From an uncultured Collinsella sp. (lineage in GTDB: Bacteria > Actinomycetota > Coriobacteriia > Coriobacteriales > Coriobacteriaceae), in the NCBI GenBank assembly GCA_900551195.1, contig URVD01000006.1:1-19559 (forward strand): a stretch of 19,559 nucleotides of DNA, given 5' to 3'. The notes below the pieces were generated by a model. The model was not told the origin of the DNA and did no database searches. It worked only from the letters and a program-made list of their open reading frames with translations. Every line of letters begins with the position of its first letter. The first letter of the stretch is position 1. Shown here in pieces: positions 1 through 6,892 of the stretch. Position numbers and translations under genes: made by a program.

Positions 1-313
1 TACAGACAATCGCAATAATCGTGATACCGATCACAAACGCAAGCTTCATATCCTGATACATAACATAAATTCTGATCCCATTGGCAACAGACAGTACCAC
101 ACCGACAATGAGCGCAATCCGGATCTCCTTAAAAATCACCCGAAAAAGATCCTTGAACCGGATCTCACCAACGGCCAGTCCCCGGCTCATCAGGGTAGAG
201 CTCTGGGAACCGCAATTCCCGCCGGTACCCATCAGCATTGGGATCAGGGTAATTAAAATCGGCATGGCCGACATTGCGTTTTCATAATAGGCAAGCAGAA
301 GGCCGCTTACCTG
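1..313 (-). CDS. MgtE-type magnesium transporter, internal fragment, probably foreign
   Basis: The minus strand reads open from about 313 to the window edge and encodes roughly 104 residues of the MgtE membrane domain. The key stretch is IPMLMGTGGNCGSQSSTLM followed by RGLAVGEI, which is the MgtE hallmark (P-L-L-x-x-T-G-G-N-x-G-x-Q-x-S-x-x-x-x-R-G-L-A). Hydrophobic helices flank it on both sides. MgtE is a homodimeric inner-membrane Mg2+ channel. Both ends are missing: the C-terminus lies beyond position 1, and the N-terminal side stops at the join with dnaX near 305-318, with no start codon or ribosome binding site. Codons such as CGG, ATT, GTA and TTT, and the lower G+C, differ from every other gene here and resemble Lachnospiraceae-like Firmicutes. 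The protein family is clear; its physical link to the neighbouring DNA is doubtful. Confidence 0.75.
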
Positions 314-2249
314 CTTTTGGCTGCGTCGCGCTGGCGCTCGAGGATGCAGGGGCCGCCGAGGACACGGGTTGCGGGTCCGCAGATACCGCAGCCCGTGCAG
401 ATGGAGAATGCTCCTCATGTTGAGGAGCCGGCGTGCCACCCCCATCCAGGACATAGTCGACGGTACGACGACCGAAGACCGCACTGACTGTCGGCAGGAC
501 CACCGACTGCGTGTCGGCGCGTCCAAGCATCTTGATGGCAAAGGTCGAGCCCGCGGGGAACGAGACCGTGAGCCTGGAGCCGTCGTCAGCCGTGGCGCGG
601 GCATTGAGCAAAAGCCCCGCGTAGGAAGCCTGACGCGCCTTGACACGCTCGACAACCTCGGCCCATTTGCGCTGCAGCTCTCCGGCATCCTCGACCGCGG
701 GCGTCTCGGCAGTACCGGCGGCGGCAACCTGGGCGGCATTGTTGGACTGGGGCTTAGGTGCCGGAGCGGTGGCAGGCGCGGGAGCCGCAACGGGCTGAGG
801 CGTCGGAGTCGGCGCAGGCTGAGGTGCAGGCGCTGCAGGCTTGGAAGCTGACACGGACGCAGAACGGGACGCAGGCTGGGCAGCCGGAACAGCAGCACCA
901 CGGTCCCAAGGCATACCGCCCTGGCGCGCGGACGTAGCAGCGGGGGCAGCGGATGCCGCCGGAGCGGCAGCACGAGCGCCCGAAATTAGCGTCGGCTGTT
1001 GGGCAGCAGCGGGTACGGATGCTGCAGGCGCGGCGGCCTGAGCAGCAGCCACGCTCGCCGGCACGGCGCCGTTGGCAACCATGGCCTCCAAGCGGGCCAC
1101 GCGCTCGGCCAATGCCTCAATCGTTAAATCGGCCTCGGGACGTGCCAGGCGCGTGCAGGCGATCTCGAGCACCAGGCGCACGTCGCTCGCGCCCCTCATC
1201 TCCAGTGCGGCATCGTCGAGCACCGTCAGCACACGGGCCAGGCGGTCGGCAGGATGCTCGCCAAAGGCAGCGGCCTCGGCAGCAAGCGCCTCGGCCTGCT
1301 CGGAGCCGCCCTCAAACAGCTCGGCACGGGCACCGGCAACGCAGGCAACGTACACGTCACGCACATGCGCCACCAGGTCGCGCGTCAGCTCCAGCAGGTC
1401 GTTTCCTTCCTCGACCTGCGCACGGATCAGTCCATAGAGCTCGGCAACATCGCGATCGGCAATGGCGCGGGAAAACTCGCCCAGAATCTGGTCCGAAACC
1501 TCGCCTAAAAGCGAGCGGGCGTCGTCCGCATGCACAGAACCGTTGCCAAAGACGCTCAGCTGCTCCAGCGTGGACAACGCGTCGCGCATACCGCCCTTGG
1601 CATGGCGCGCCACGATAGCCAGCGCCTCATCGTCGTAATCGAAGCCCTCCTGCTCGCACACGTATGCCAGGCGACGCTCGATATCCTCGTTGCCGATGCG
1701 ATGGAAATCGAAACGCTGGCAGCGCGAGAGGATGGTCTCCAGAATCTTTTGCGGGTCGGTGGTGCACAGCACAAAGATCACGTGTGCCGGCGGCTCCTCG
1801 AGCGTCTTGAGCAGCGCGTTGAACGCCGCCGTCGTGAGCATGTGGACCTCGTCGATGATATAGATCTTGTACTTGCCGCGCACCGGGGCAAAGTTGACGG
1901 AGTTGATGATTTCCTCGCGCACATTGTCCACGCCCGTGCGGGAGGCGGCATCGAGCTCGTAGACATCGGGGTGGTTACCCTCGGCAATGAGCTCGCACTC
2001 CTCGCAAGTACCGTCGGGCATGCAGCCGCTTGCACCCTCGGCGCGCGCCGCCTCGGCATTGCGGCACAGCAGCGCCTTGGCCAGAATGCGCGCCATGGTG
2101 GTCTTGCCCGTGCCGCGCGGTCCGCAGAACAGGTAGGCGTGGGACAGGCGCCCCTCGGTGATGGCGTGCTCGAGCGTCGAGACGATATGCTGCTGGCCCA
2201 CCACGGAGTCAAAGGTGAGCGGGCGATACTTTCGGTACAACGATTCCAT
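282..2249 (-). CDS. dnaX: DNA polymerase III gamma/tau subunit, 3' end replaced at the join
   Basis: Clamp-loader ATPase of the replicative polymerase. The start is ATG at 2249 (MESLYRKYRP, the usual DnaX N-terminus), with GGGGGAG about 7 nt upstream; a longer in-frame extension to 2360 has no support. Visible features are Walker A GPRGTGKT (residues 43-50), zinc-module cysteines 62, 76, 82 and 85, Walker B with DEVH (133-136), the sensor-1 region LCTTDPQK, the arginine-finger SRC motif, and the GGMRDALS sensor-2 region. A helical collar domain follows, then a long Ala/Pro/Gln linker and a tau-like C-terminal domain. The last codons (about AGKRPSACLL) are read through from the MgtE-derived sequence, so the native C-terminus is absent. 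No A-rich slippery site for programmed frameshifting was noticed. In this group recR would be expected just downstream, but the window does not show it. Confidence 0.95.
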   Translation of the reverse strand: MESLYRKYRPLTFDSVVGQQHIVSTLEHAITEGRLSHAYLFCGPRGTGKTTMARILAKALLCRNAEAARAEGASGCMPDGTCEECELIAEGNHPDVYELDAASRTGVDNVREEIINSVNFAPVRGKYKIYIIDEVHMLTTAAFNALLKTLEEPPAHVIFVLCTTDPQKILETILSRCQRFDFHRIGNEDIERRLAYVCEQEGFDYDDEALAIVARHAKGGMRDALSTLEQLSVFGNGSVHADDARSLLGEVSDQILGEFSRAIADRDVAELYGLIRAQVEEGNDLLELTRDLVAHVRDVYVACVAGARAELFEGGSEQAEALAAEAAAFGEHPADRLARVLTVLDDAALEMRGASDVRLVLEIACTRLARPEADLTIEALAERVARLEAMVANGAVPASVAAAQAAAPAASVPAAAQQPTLISGARAAAPAASAAPAATSARQGGMPWDRGAAVPAAQPASRSASVSASKPAAPAPQPAPTPTPQPVAAPAPATAPAPKPQSNNAAQVAAAGTAETPAVEDAGELQRKWAEVVERVKARQASYAGLLLNARATADDGSRLTVSFPAGSTFAIKMLGRADTQSVVLPTVSAVFGRRTVDYVLDGGGTPAPQHEEHSPSARAAVSADPQPVSSAAPASSSASATQPKAGKRPSACLL

Positions 2250-2365
2250 GGGTGCTCCCCCGGGTATACTGAGTCTTGTTGCCGCGGCGGCCATGCGGTC
2301 GCACGGCATACTGCATTCCATAATAACCCGTACGGCGAGCCCGCCGCGATAGGAGTCCAAAGAGC

Positions 2366-3082
2366 ATGGCAGACGCAGAGAGCAACCTCGTTCCCTCCGA
2401 AGCAGCCGACCAGGTCGAGGTCGCGCTCGAGGAGCAGGCCGCAGCCGACGACGGCATCCTGTACCTCAACGAGTACCAATACGAAAACGACCTCGTCACC
2501 GACTTCGCCCGCCTGGTCGCCTCGCCCAGGCGTCGCGGCTCGCTGTATGTCGCCGCGGCAATTGCCGCGCTCATCGGCATCGGCATGCTGGTGGCCGGCG
2601 GCAACTGGATCAAGTTTGGCGTCGTCTTGATCGTATTCGGCGCCTTTTTGGCCTGGTGGAGCAAAAACCTGCACCACACCCTCGCCCGCGACTTTATCGA
2701 CGCCGTTGAGGCCGACGAGTCCATGGGTGGCCGCTATCGCCGCGTCGCCGCCAACGAGGACGGCCTGATGGTTTGGGGCACGAGCGGCAAGTCGCAGTTC
2801 TTCCCGTTTGAAAAGCTCGACCACGTGCTCGACGGCGAGCGCATCTTTGTGGCCATGTTCGCCGACCAGGGCGTGACGATCCCTAAGGACACCTTTGTCC
2901 GCGGCGATGCCGAGCAGTTCGGTCCCTTCCTTAAGGCGCGCATCAACAAAAAACTCCGCATCGAGACCAAACGCAAGCAGATGAAGGCAGAAAAGGCCGC
3001 TGCCGAAGCAAAACAGGGCGACAAGCCCCAGGAGACCAAGGGCAAGCAGCGCAAGCAGAAGAAGAGCAAGAAGAAGCGGTAG
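2366..3082 (+). CDS. YcxB-like two-helix membrane protein
   Basis: A 238-residue protein starting at ATG 2366, with AGGAG at 2351-2355. The N-terminal ~50 residues are acidic and cytosolic. Two membrane helices follow, around residues 58-78 and 82-98. After them comes a region (about 100-195) rich in beta-strand patterns, containing WGTSGKSQFFPFEKL and VTIPKDTFVRG. This pattern, two helices followed by a PH-like C-terminal domain, matches the YcxB-like family (a B. subtilis YcxB-type domain of unknown function). The last ~40 residues are a Lys/Gln/Glu-rich tail ending KKSKKKR, which probably contacts nucleic acid or acidic phospholipid. The gene is divergent from dnaX across a 116-bp gap and convergent with the ABC operon. 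Its role is unknown; the family assignment rests on recall of domain architecture. Confidence 0.8.
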   Translation: MADAESNLVPSEAADQVEVALEEQAAADDGILYLNEYQYENDLVTDFARLVASPRRRGSLYVAAAIAALIGIGMLVAGGNWIKFGVVLIVFGAFLAWWSKNLHHTLARDFIDAVEADESMGGRYRRVAANEDGLMVWGTSGKSQFFPFEKLDHVLDGERIFVAMFADQGVTIPKDTFVRGDAEQFGPFLKARINKKLRIETKRKQMKAEKAAAEAKQGDKPQETKGKQRKQKKSKKKR

Positions 3083-3110
3083 GCCGGCCGACACCGAAGG
3101 CGCCTCGTCC

Positions 3111-3150
3111 CGCGCCCGATTCCGGGCCGGGGCGCCTGGAATCGGGCGCG
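3111..3150. terminator. Inverted repeat between convergent genes, possible bidirectional terminator
   Basis: CGCGCCCGATTCC (3111-3123) and GGAATCGGGCGCG (3138-3150) are perfectly complementary 13-mers around a 14-nt GC-rich loop. They sit between the stop of the YcxB-like gene (3082) and the stop of the convergent operon (3188). Position and stem strength suit a shared terminator. There is no T tract directly after either arm, so intrinsic termination is not certain; a transcript-end stabilising hairpin is the alternative. Confidence 0.5.
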
Positions 3151-3187
3151 CGTACCGCCAATGGACCCGTTTTGCCTTGCTCTCGAG

Positions 3188-3856
3188 CTATTTCACTTCA
3201 AACCTTAAGAGCCTCCGCTCCGGCAGATCGGTCATCTTCATCGTGTAAGTCCCGGGAAATGCTTTCTCAAAACGGACGGTCTCGTAACCTTCGAAATAGT
3301 CGTTGGTGTTCTGCATCATAAATGGGACGAGCAACTCGTTTTCTGCCCCAACCTCCACGGCAAACGCAGCAGAGCCGCCAAGGACCGGCATGGCTTGCGT
3401 TATCAGATCGGTATTGACTACAAAATCATAGTTTGGCGCAGACTCCGGAACCAGATGCCAAACATACGCTTTGATTCCACCGTCGATATTATCCCTATTT
3501 CTGACACGCATCTTTACGGCGATAACGCACGTGATGTCGGCATCCTTCAGTCTCGTTTTCGTATCCACGGTGCCATATTTTGAATAATCGTCATGTGCTC
3601 GTTTGAGATACTCGCGCGGCGTGAGCAACTCTGCCCCGTCTATGCAAAACGAATACCCATCAGTCACCACATCCTTCGACCCCAGAAACGCTCCATCCAT
3701 CGAGAGCCATTCGCCCTCCGCGTAATATTTCTCAGGAATGACCGTCCGGTTCCCGTTAACGACGCTCACCCTCATGCCCGCAAGGCCGGCAGCAGCACAG
3801 CAAAAAAGCGCGAGCGCCGATCTTCTCGTCCACAGGGTCTTCTTCATCGCGCTCAC
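3188..3856 (-). CDS. Exported or membrane-anchored protein of unknown function
   Basis: Last gene of the ABC operon, 222 residues. The GTG start at 3856 overlaps the ATPase stop as GTGA, with GGGAAAGG just upstream; an ATG at 3847 is a possible alternative. The N-terminus has basic residues (KK, TRR) followed by one hydrophobic segment, about residues 13-28 (LALFCCAAAGLAG). There is no good lipobox, so this is a signal peptide or anchor. The exported part contains GEWLSMDGAF and VTDGYSFCIDGAELLTPREYL and appears mainly beta-rich. It loosely recalls the DUF5028-type exported proteins of Gram-positive gut bacteria, but this is an uncertain recollection. Being coupled to the ATPase gene, it is probably an accessory, immunity or substrate-binding partner of the transporter. 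Confidence 0.8.
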   Translation of the reverse strand: MSAMKKTLWTRRSALALFCCAAAGLAGMRVSVVNGNRTVIPEKYYAEGEWLSMDGAFLGSKDVVTDGYSFCIDGAELLTPREYLKRAHDDYSKYGTVDTKTRLKDADITCVIAVKMRVRNRDNIDGGIKAYVWHLVPESAPNYDFVVNTDLITQAMPVLGGSAAFAVEVGAENELLVPFMMQNTNDYFEGYETVRFEKAFPGTYTMKMTDLPERRLLRFEVK

Positions 3857-4497
3857 GACCTTTCCCGAACTTTCACAACGGCACCGTCGCGCATGCAGTA
3901 AACCCGATCGGCCAGTTCCTCGAGCACCTCTCCGTCATGGCTGGACAGAAGGACCTCACGACCCGTTGATGCCGCCATCGCCACAACGCGCTTGAGCATT
4001 TCAACGCCCGCTTCGTCGAGGGCATTCGTTGGCTCATCGAGAACAAGCAGCTTCGGCTTCTCCATAATTGCCGCAGCTATCCCCAGACGCTGCTTCATCC
4101 CAAGCGAGTATGCTCGGAACTTCTTTTTTTCGTCTGCATCGAGCCCCACGAGCCGCAGGGCAGAGCGAATGTCCTCGGGGGTGGCAACGCCCTTGATCTG
4201 AGCGATGAGCTTCAGATTGTCGTAGCCAGACAGATATCCCAAAAAGGAAGGCGCCTCGATCAACATCCCCAGACTCGGCGGGAACGAGATGTCCGCCCCA
4301 AGCCTTTGGCCATCGATAGAGATTTCGCCTTCGGTAGGCTTGATCAACCCGCAAACCGCTCGCATGAGCATGGTCTTACCCGAACCGTTTATCCCCTGAA
4401 GCCCGACCACAGTCCCAGGGTCAACCTCGATGGACACGTTGCGCAGGACATCGTTTTTACCCATGCGCTTCGATACGCCCCTTACGATCACACTCAT
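3853..4497 (-). CDS. ABC transporter ATP-binding subunit, BcrA/lantibiotic-exporter type
   Basis: A 214-residue nucleotide-binding subunit. The start is ATG 4497, which overlaps the preceding permease stop (ATGA) and has GGGGGA about 7 nt upstream; a longer in-frame extension to 4560 lies inside the permease gene. Visible motifs are Walker A GINGSGKT (residues 35-42), the Q-loop region LIEAPSF (79-85, with E rather than Q, as in bacitracin/lantibiotic-type ATPases), the ABC signature SLGMKQR (131-137), Walker B LLVLDEP (150-156) and the H-loop His at 187. It would energise the two permeases encoded just upstream in the same operon. The closest type known to me is the BcrA/LanF group, which exports or expels peptides; the actual substrate is not shown by the sequence. 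Confidence 0.93.
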   Translation of the reverse strand: MSVIVRGVSKRMGKNDVLRNVSIEVDPGTVVGLQGINGSGKTMLMRAVCGLIKPTEGEISIDGQRLGADISFPPSLGMLIEAPSFLGYLSGYDNLKLIAQIKGVATPEDIRSALRLVGLDADEKKKFRAYSLGMKQRLGIAAAIMEKPKLLVLDEPTNALDEAGVEMLKRVVAMAASTGREVLLSSHDGEVLEELADRVYCMRDGAVVKVRERS

Positions 4498-5330
4498 ATC
4501 TTGTCCCCCTTTTCTATAAGGTCGGCCCTTCGAAACCACAGTCCACCCAACGATAGGCATAACGACATAAGCCCAATTGATGACAAGACACTCGAGCCCG
4601 CCGCGATTCCCTCTTTGACAATTCCACCCCAGCGCAACAGCATCAAGGCGTTACCCAATAGCGCCCAATGTCGTGCATATGCCGAGCAGATCAGATAGCT
4701 CATTAAAACCACAAACGAGACTGACGACCCAAGCACAAACCCAACCGCTGCCTGCGCAAACGCAAGCGCCTCAAAAGCAAATAAGAGACCTATGAAAAAC
4801 GGCAGCGCATCTGCCTCGGCAGCTTTGAGAAACCACGGCGCCAAATTAGCCAGTTGAAGCGACTCACCATGAATGACCGCGCTGAACGAGGAGCTCACCA
4901 CCAAGCTCCAAATCACAACAGAGCAAACCACCACGAGCAGTGAAAATGCCGTTACTGCCGCCACCAAGATAAAACGCGAGACCCACCAAAGGGTTCTTGC
5001 CCGGCATCGAACAAGCGCTTGCAAACCAAACCCGTGCAACGATTCGGTCGGATAGTCGAGTGTTGTATAGAGAATAAGCAGAATGAGAAATAGCCATCCT
5101 AGCGGAGGCACAAACATGACCCCGGGCCTAGGCTCAAACGGAGCAGATCCGGCAAACACGAGCGCAAGATTATCCGCAAACCCCAAGGTATCCGTTCTAA
5201 CCCCATACACAGAAGACAATCCGTAGGCGTACACCAAGTTCGCAACGGTCACTGCCGCAATTGCAATAAAAGTGATGATGTTCTTCTTCAAAACGGTCCT
5301 CAGGTCCGCGGCGACCAGCCTAAACAGCAT
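4494..5330 (-). CDS. ABC transporter permease subunit (second)
   Basis: A 278-residue integral membrane protein. The start is ATG 5330 (MLFRLVAADL), overlapping the previous stop as TGATG with GAGGTGG just upstream; an upstream in-frame start at 5354 would lie inside the preceding gene. About six hydrophobic helices are visible: ITFIAIAAVTVANLVYAY near the N-terminus, then WLFLILLILYTTLDY, the FILVAAVTAFSLLVVV region, the PFFIGLLFAFEALAF region, VGFVLGSSVSFVVLMSY and a C-terminal helix. There is a short amphipathic N-terminus and no ATPase motifs. The arrangement is that of an ABC-2-like permease half. It pairs with the gene at 5330-6211 and the ATPase at 3853-4497, with which it is translationally coupled at both ends. 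Confidence 0.88.
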   Translation of the reverse strand: MLFRLVAADLRTVLKKNIITFIAIAAVTVANLVYAYGLSSVYGVRTDTLGFADNLALVFAGSAPFEPRPGVMFVPPLGWLFLILLILYTTLDYPTESLHGFGLQALVRCRARTLWWVSRFILVAAVTAFSLLVVVCSVVIWSLVVSSSFSAVIHGESLQLANLAPWFLKAAEADALPFFIGLLFAFEALAFAQAAVGFVLGSSVSFVVLMSYLICSAYARHWALLGNALMLLRWGGIVKEGIAAGSSVLSSIGLMSLCLSLGGLWFRRADLIEKGDKI

Positions 5331-6211
5331 CAGACCACCTCGCGTCTTTTCCACGCCCCAGAAAAAGCCAACGAAGCAAGGGTCAATAATATGATTTCCG
5401 CAAAACCGGCTCGAATGTCTGGCCAGTTATTCAGCGATTCCGACCTGATGCTGTTGAGGATATTGCAGTTAAACCCCACACAAGCCATTACGCCGAAGAT
5501 CCAGCCATTTGCAAAATGCCACGCAACCATTAGCAGATACGGGACAATTATCGCTTTGATTCTGCTACGAAACAAAATTGAGAAGCCAGTTACAGCCATG
5601 GATAAAGTCCCGAGCGTGACAGCATCGAACAGCGTGTATGCGAGCACATATGACAAAGGATGCGAATAAAATAGACCGGAGAAGTAGCTATGCAGGTAAA
5701 GTCCTACGTAAGTCGACTCATCGACCCGAGGAAGATACGCAGGAAAAAGCATCGAGACGATCAGGAAATTGACGAGCAGAGGAATGGCAGTCACTGTAAA
5801 CGCGGAGAGGAAAGCAGACAGCATCTTTACGTTCACGTACGCCTTTCTGGAAACGCGCGTGCATATCTGCATGTCATAACCACTCAAACGCTCAAAGAGA
5901 CACGACCAAGATCCAGCCAACATTGCAAGCAGGGGCAGTGCATAGAAAAACACCGACGCAGACAGTGGCGCGTTCGCGCTCACAACAATCCAGTTACCGA
6001 AGCTGCTTTCACGTGTTTGACCGAGATAATTTTCGGCTTGCACGCCAACGCCGTAACCAAAAGAAAGAAGGTTGTGGCGCTCTTTTTCCAAATTTGCCCA
6101 CGGCTCCAGCGCGGCAGCTATTGCAACTGCGACCGCAATCAAGAGAGCAAGGATAAAAGCTGGACGTCTAATCGTTTTCGACAGTTCGTATCTTGCGAGC
6201 TTTTGGTTCAT
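5330..6211 (-). CDS. ABC transporter permease subunit (first)
   Basis: A 293-residue membrane protein with a very strong ribosome binding site (GGAGGAGG about 5 nt before ATG 6211), which decides this start over an in-frame extension to 6265. The N-terminus is cytosolic and basic (ELSKTIRRP), followed by a first helix (FILALLIAVAVAIAAAL). A large extracytoplasmic loop of about 45 residues comes next, then about five more helices, including FYALPLLAMLAGSWSCLF, the TAIPLLVNFLIVSMLF region, and a C-terminal one before the basic end KRREVV. This is the ABC-2-like topology, with a long first loop as in lantibiotic/bacitracin-type permeases. It is separated from the upstream secreted-protein gene by 54 nt carrying a hairpin, and its stop overlaps the next permease start by one base. 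Confidence 0.88.
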   Translation of the reverse strand: MNQKLARYELSKTIRRPAFILALLIAVAVAIAAALEPWANLEKERHNLLSFGYGVGVQAENYLGQTRESSFGNWIVVSANAPLSASVFFYALPLLAMLAGSWSCLFERLSGYDMQICTRVSRKAYVNVKMLSAFLSAFTVTAIPLLVNFLIVSMLFPAYLPRVDESTYVGLYLHSYFSGLFYSHPLSYVLAYTLFDAVTLGTLSMAVTGFSILFRSRIKAIIVPYLLMVAWHFANGWIFGVMACVGFNCNILNSIRSESLNNWPDIRAGFAEIILLTLASLAFSGAWKRREVV

Positions 6212-6223
6212 ACGTCCTCCTCC

Positions 6224-6250
6224 CCCTTCCGACCCAGAAAGCCGGAAGGG
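6224..6250 (-). promoter_or_regulatory. Hairpin between secreted-protein gene and first permease gene
   Basis: CCCTTCCG (6224-6231) and CGGAAGGG (6243-6250) form an 8-bp stem with an 11-nt loop. The stem sits just after the stop codon of the secreted-protein gene (6266) and directly before the purine-rich Shine-Dalgarno of the permease (about 6214-6224). On the minus-strand RNA it could slow decay of the upstream cistron or partly terminate or gate downstream translation, giving more secreted protein than transporter. There is no T tract, so full termination is unlikely. Confidence 0.4.
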
Positions 6251-6265
6251 AGCCATTTCAAACAA

Positions 6266-6778
6266 CTATGCGGGAAGCTTGTGGAAATGCCCGACGCAGT
6301 CGGGGCTCCATACACCAATAACAGTGCCGTAGCCAGACTCCGCCCATGCAGTCAGTCGCGCCGCAGATCGCCCGTTCTCACGGACGAGGTTATACATTTC
6401 CCACTGTCCCTTGTGATTCGAACGATACGTTCCCTGAGTACAATTCATGCTGCCGCTACCGCTTGTGTTATACGCACCGTCTGTATATAACCGAAGCGGA
6501 TTTCCCGTATGGCCCTGGATATCCAGATAGAGCGATGAGGAATCATCCTTTTGACGGTAGCCAGTTGCACTCGTCCCGGCACATTGAAAACTAAATGCCT
6601 TATCGGCATTGTTCGTACAGGTCGTAATTCCCGTATCGGCGTTTTGAGTAATGCTGGAAACCTGAGAGGTGTCAAACTCCTCTTGTGCAAACGATGCAGC
6701 GGGAACCCCTAGGGACAGACCAGCTGCAATCACCAAGCCGACTCCGATTCGAGCAATAGCGCTCCTTGGCTTAATCAT
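6266..6778 (-). CDS. Small secreted four-cysteine protein
   Basis: A 170-residue precursor with a clear Sec signal peptide: basic start (MIKPRSAIAR), hydrophobic core (IGVGLVIAAGLSLGV) and a likely cut after AASFA (residue 31). The start is ATG 6778, with GGAGAAGG upstream; a TTG at 6790 contains that Shine-Dalgarno and is rejected. The mature part, about 139 residues, has four cysteines (54, 66, 113, 161), enough for two disulfides. Motifs include ATGYRQKDDSSSLYLDI, WEMYNLVRENG and GVWSPDC near the C-terminus. I recall similar GYRxK and GVWSPD motifs in unnamed small secreted proteins of Gram-positive gut bacteria but cannot fix the family. As the first gene of an ABC transporter operon it could be an effector, bacteriocin-like product or surface factor. 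It lacks a double-glycine leader, so Sec rather than this ABC transporter probably exports it. Confidence 0.85.
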   Translation of the reverse strand: MIKPRSAIARIGVGLVIAAGLSLGVPAASFAQEEFDTSQVSSITQNADTGITTCTNNADKAFSFQCAGTSATGYRQKDDSSSLYLDIQGHTGNPLRLYTDGAYNTSGSGSMNCTQGTYRSNHKGQWEMYNLVRENGRSAARLTAWAESGYGTVIGVWSPDCVGHFHKLPA

Positions 6779-6887
6779 GGCCTTCTCCAATCAAAAGCGG
6801 TTAACAATGCGTCGACGCACGGCAACCTTCGCATGAATAGAGAAAGATGTCTGTAAACACCCGCTATTGAGTTGATTGCTCAGGCGT
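6779..6887. promoter_or_regulatory. Control region between regulator gene and ABC operon
   Basis: This 109-bp gap must hold the promoter of the five-gene operon if it is not cotranscribed with the regulator. Two symmetrical elements stand out: a perfect 12-bp palindrome TGCGTCGACGCA (6808-6819), and an inverted repeat TGTAAACACC (6852-6861) with GGCGTTTACA (6883-6892), one mismatch in ten. I could not place a convincing -35/-10 pair at normal spacing; TGTTAA at about 6801-6806 is the best -10-like hexamer on the minus strand. Confidence 0.4.
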
Positions 6888-6892
6888 TTACA
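6852..6892. repeat. Inverted repeat overlapping the regulator stop codon
   Basis: TGTAAACACC and GGCGTTTACA pair with one mismatch. An inner TGAG (6868-6871) and CTCA (6879-6882) extend the pairing, leaving a 6-nt bulge on one side. The TAA stop of the LuxR-type gene (6888-6890) lies within one arm. It is either a weak terminator for that gene, without a T tract, or an operator dyad for the downstream operon. Confidence 0.4.

Noticed and set aside
1..313. Horizontal transfer of mgtE into this genome
   Set aside because: The fragment lacks a start, is cut in mid-frame against dnaX, and has no mobile element or repeat at the join; a chimeric contig end explains it more simply.
282..2249. Programmed frameshift site producing a short gamma form of DnaX
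   Set aside because: No A-rich heptamer with a downstream stem was noticed in the region after the ATPase domain.
1530..2630. 366-residue open frame on the plus strand across dnaX
   Set aside because: It is antisense to the clearly recognisable DnaX catalytic domain, has no recognisable domain, and arises from GC-rich third-position bias.
1778..3094. 438-residue minus-strand frame spanning the YcxB-like gene and the dnaX start
   Set aside because: It overlaps two well-supported genes in other frames and has the low-complexity look of a shadow.
5690..6490. 266-residue open frame on the plus strand across the first permease gene
   Set aside because: It is antisense to a well-formed membrane protein with a strong ribosome binding site; no domain is recognised.
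3188..6778. Lactococcin 972-type bacteriocin operon
   Set aside because: The secreted protein is too long and lacks the expected bacteriocin signature as I recall it, and there are two separate permeases instead of a single large membrane protein.
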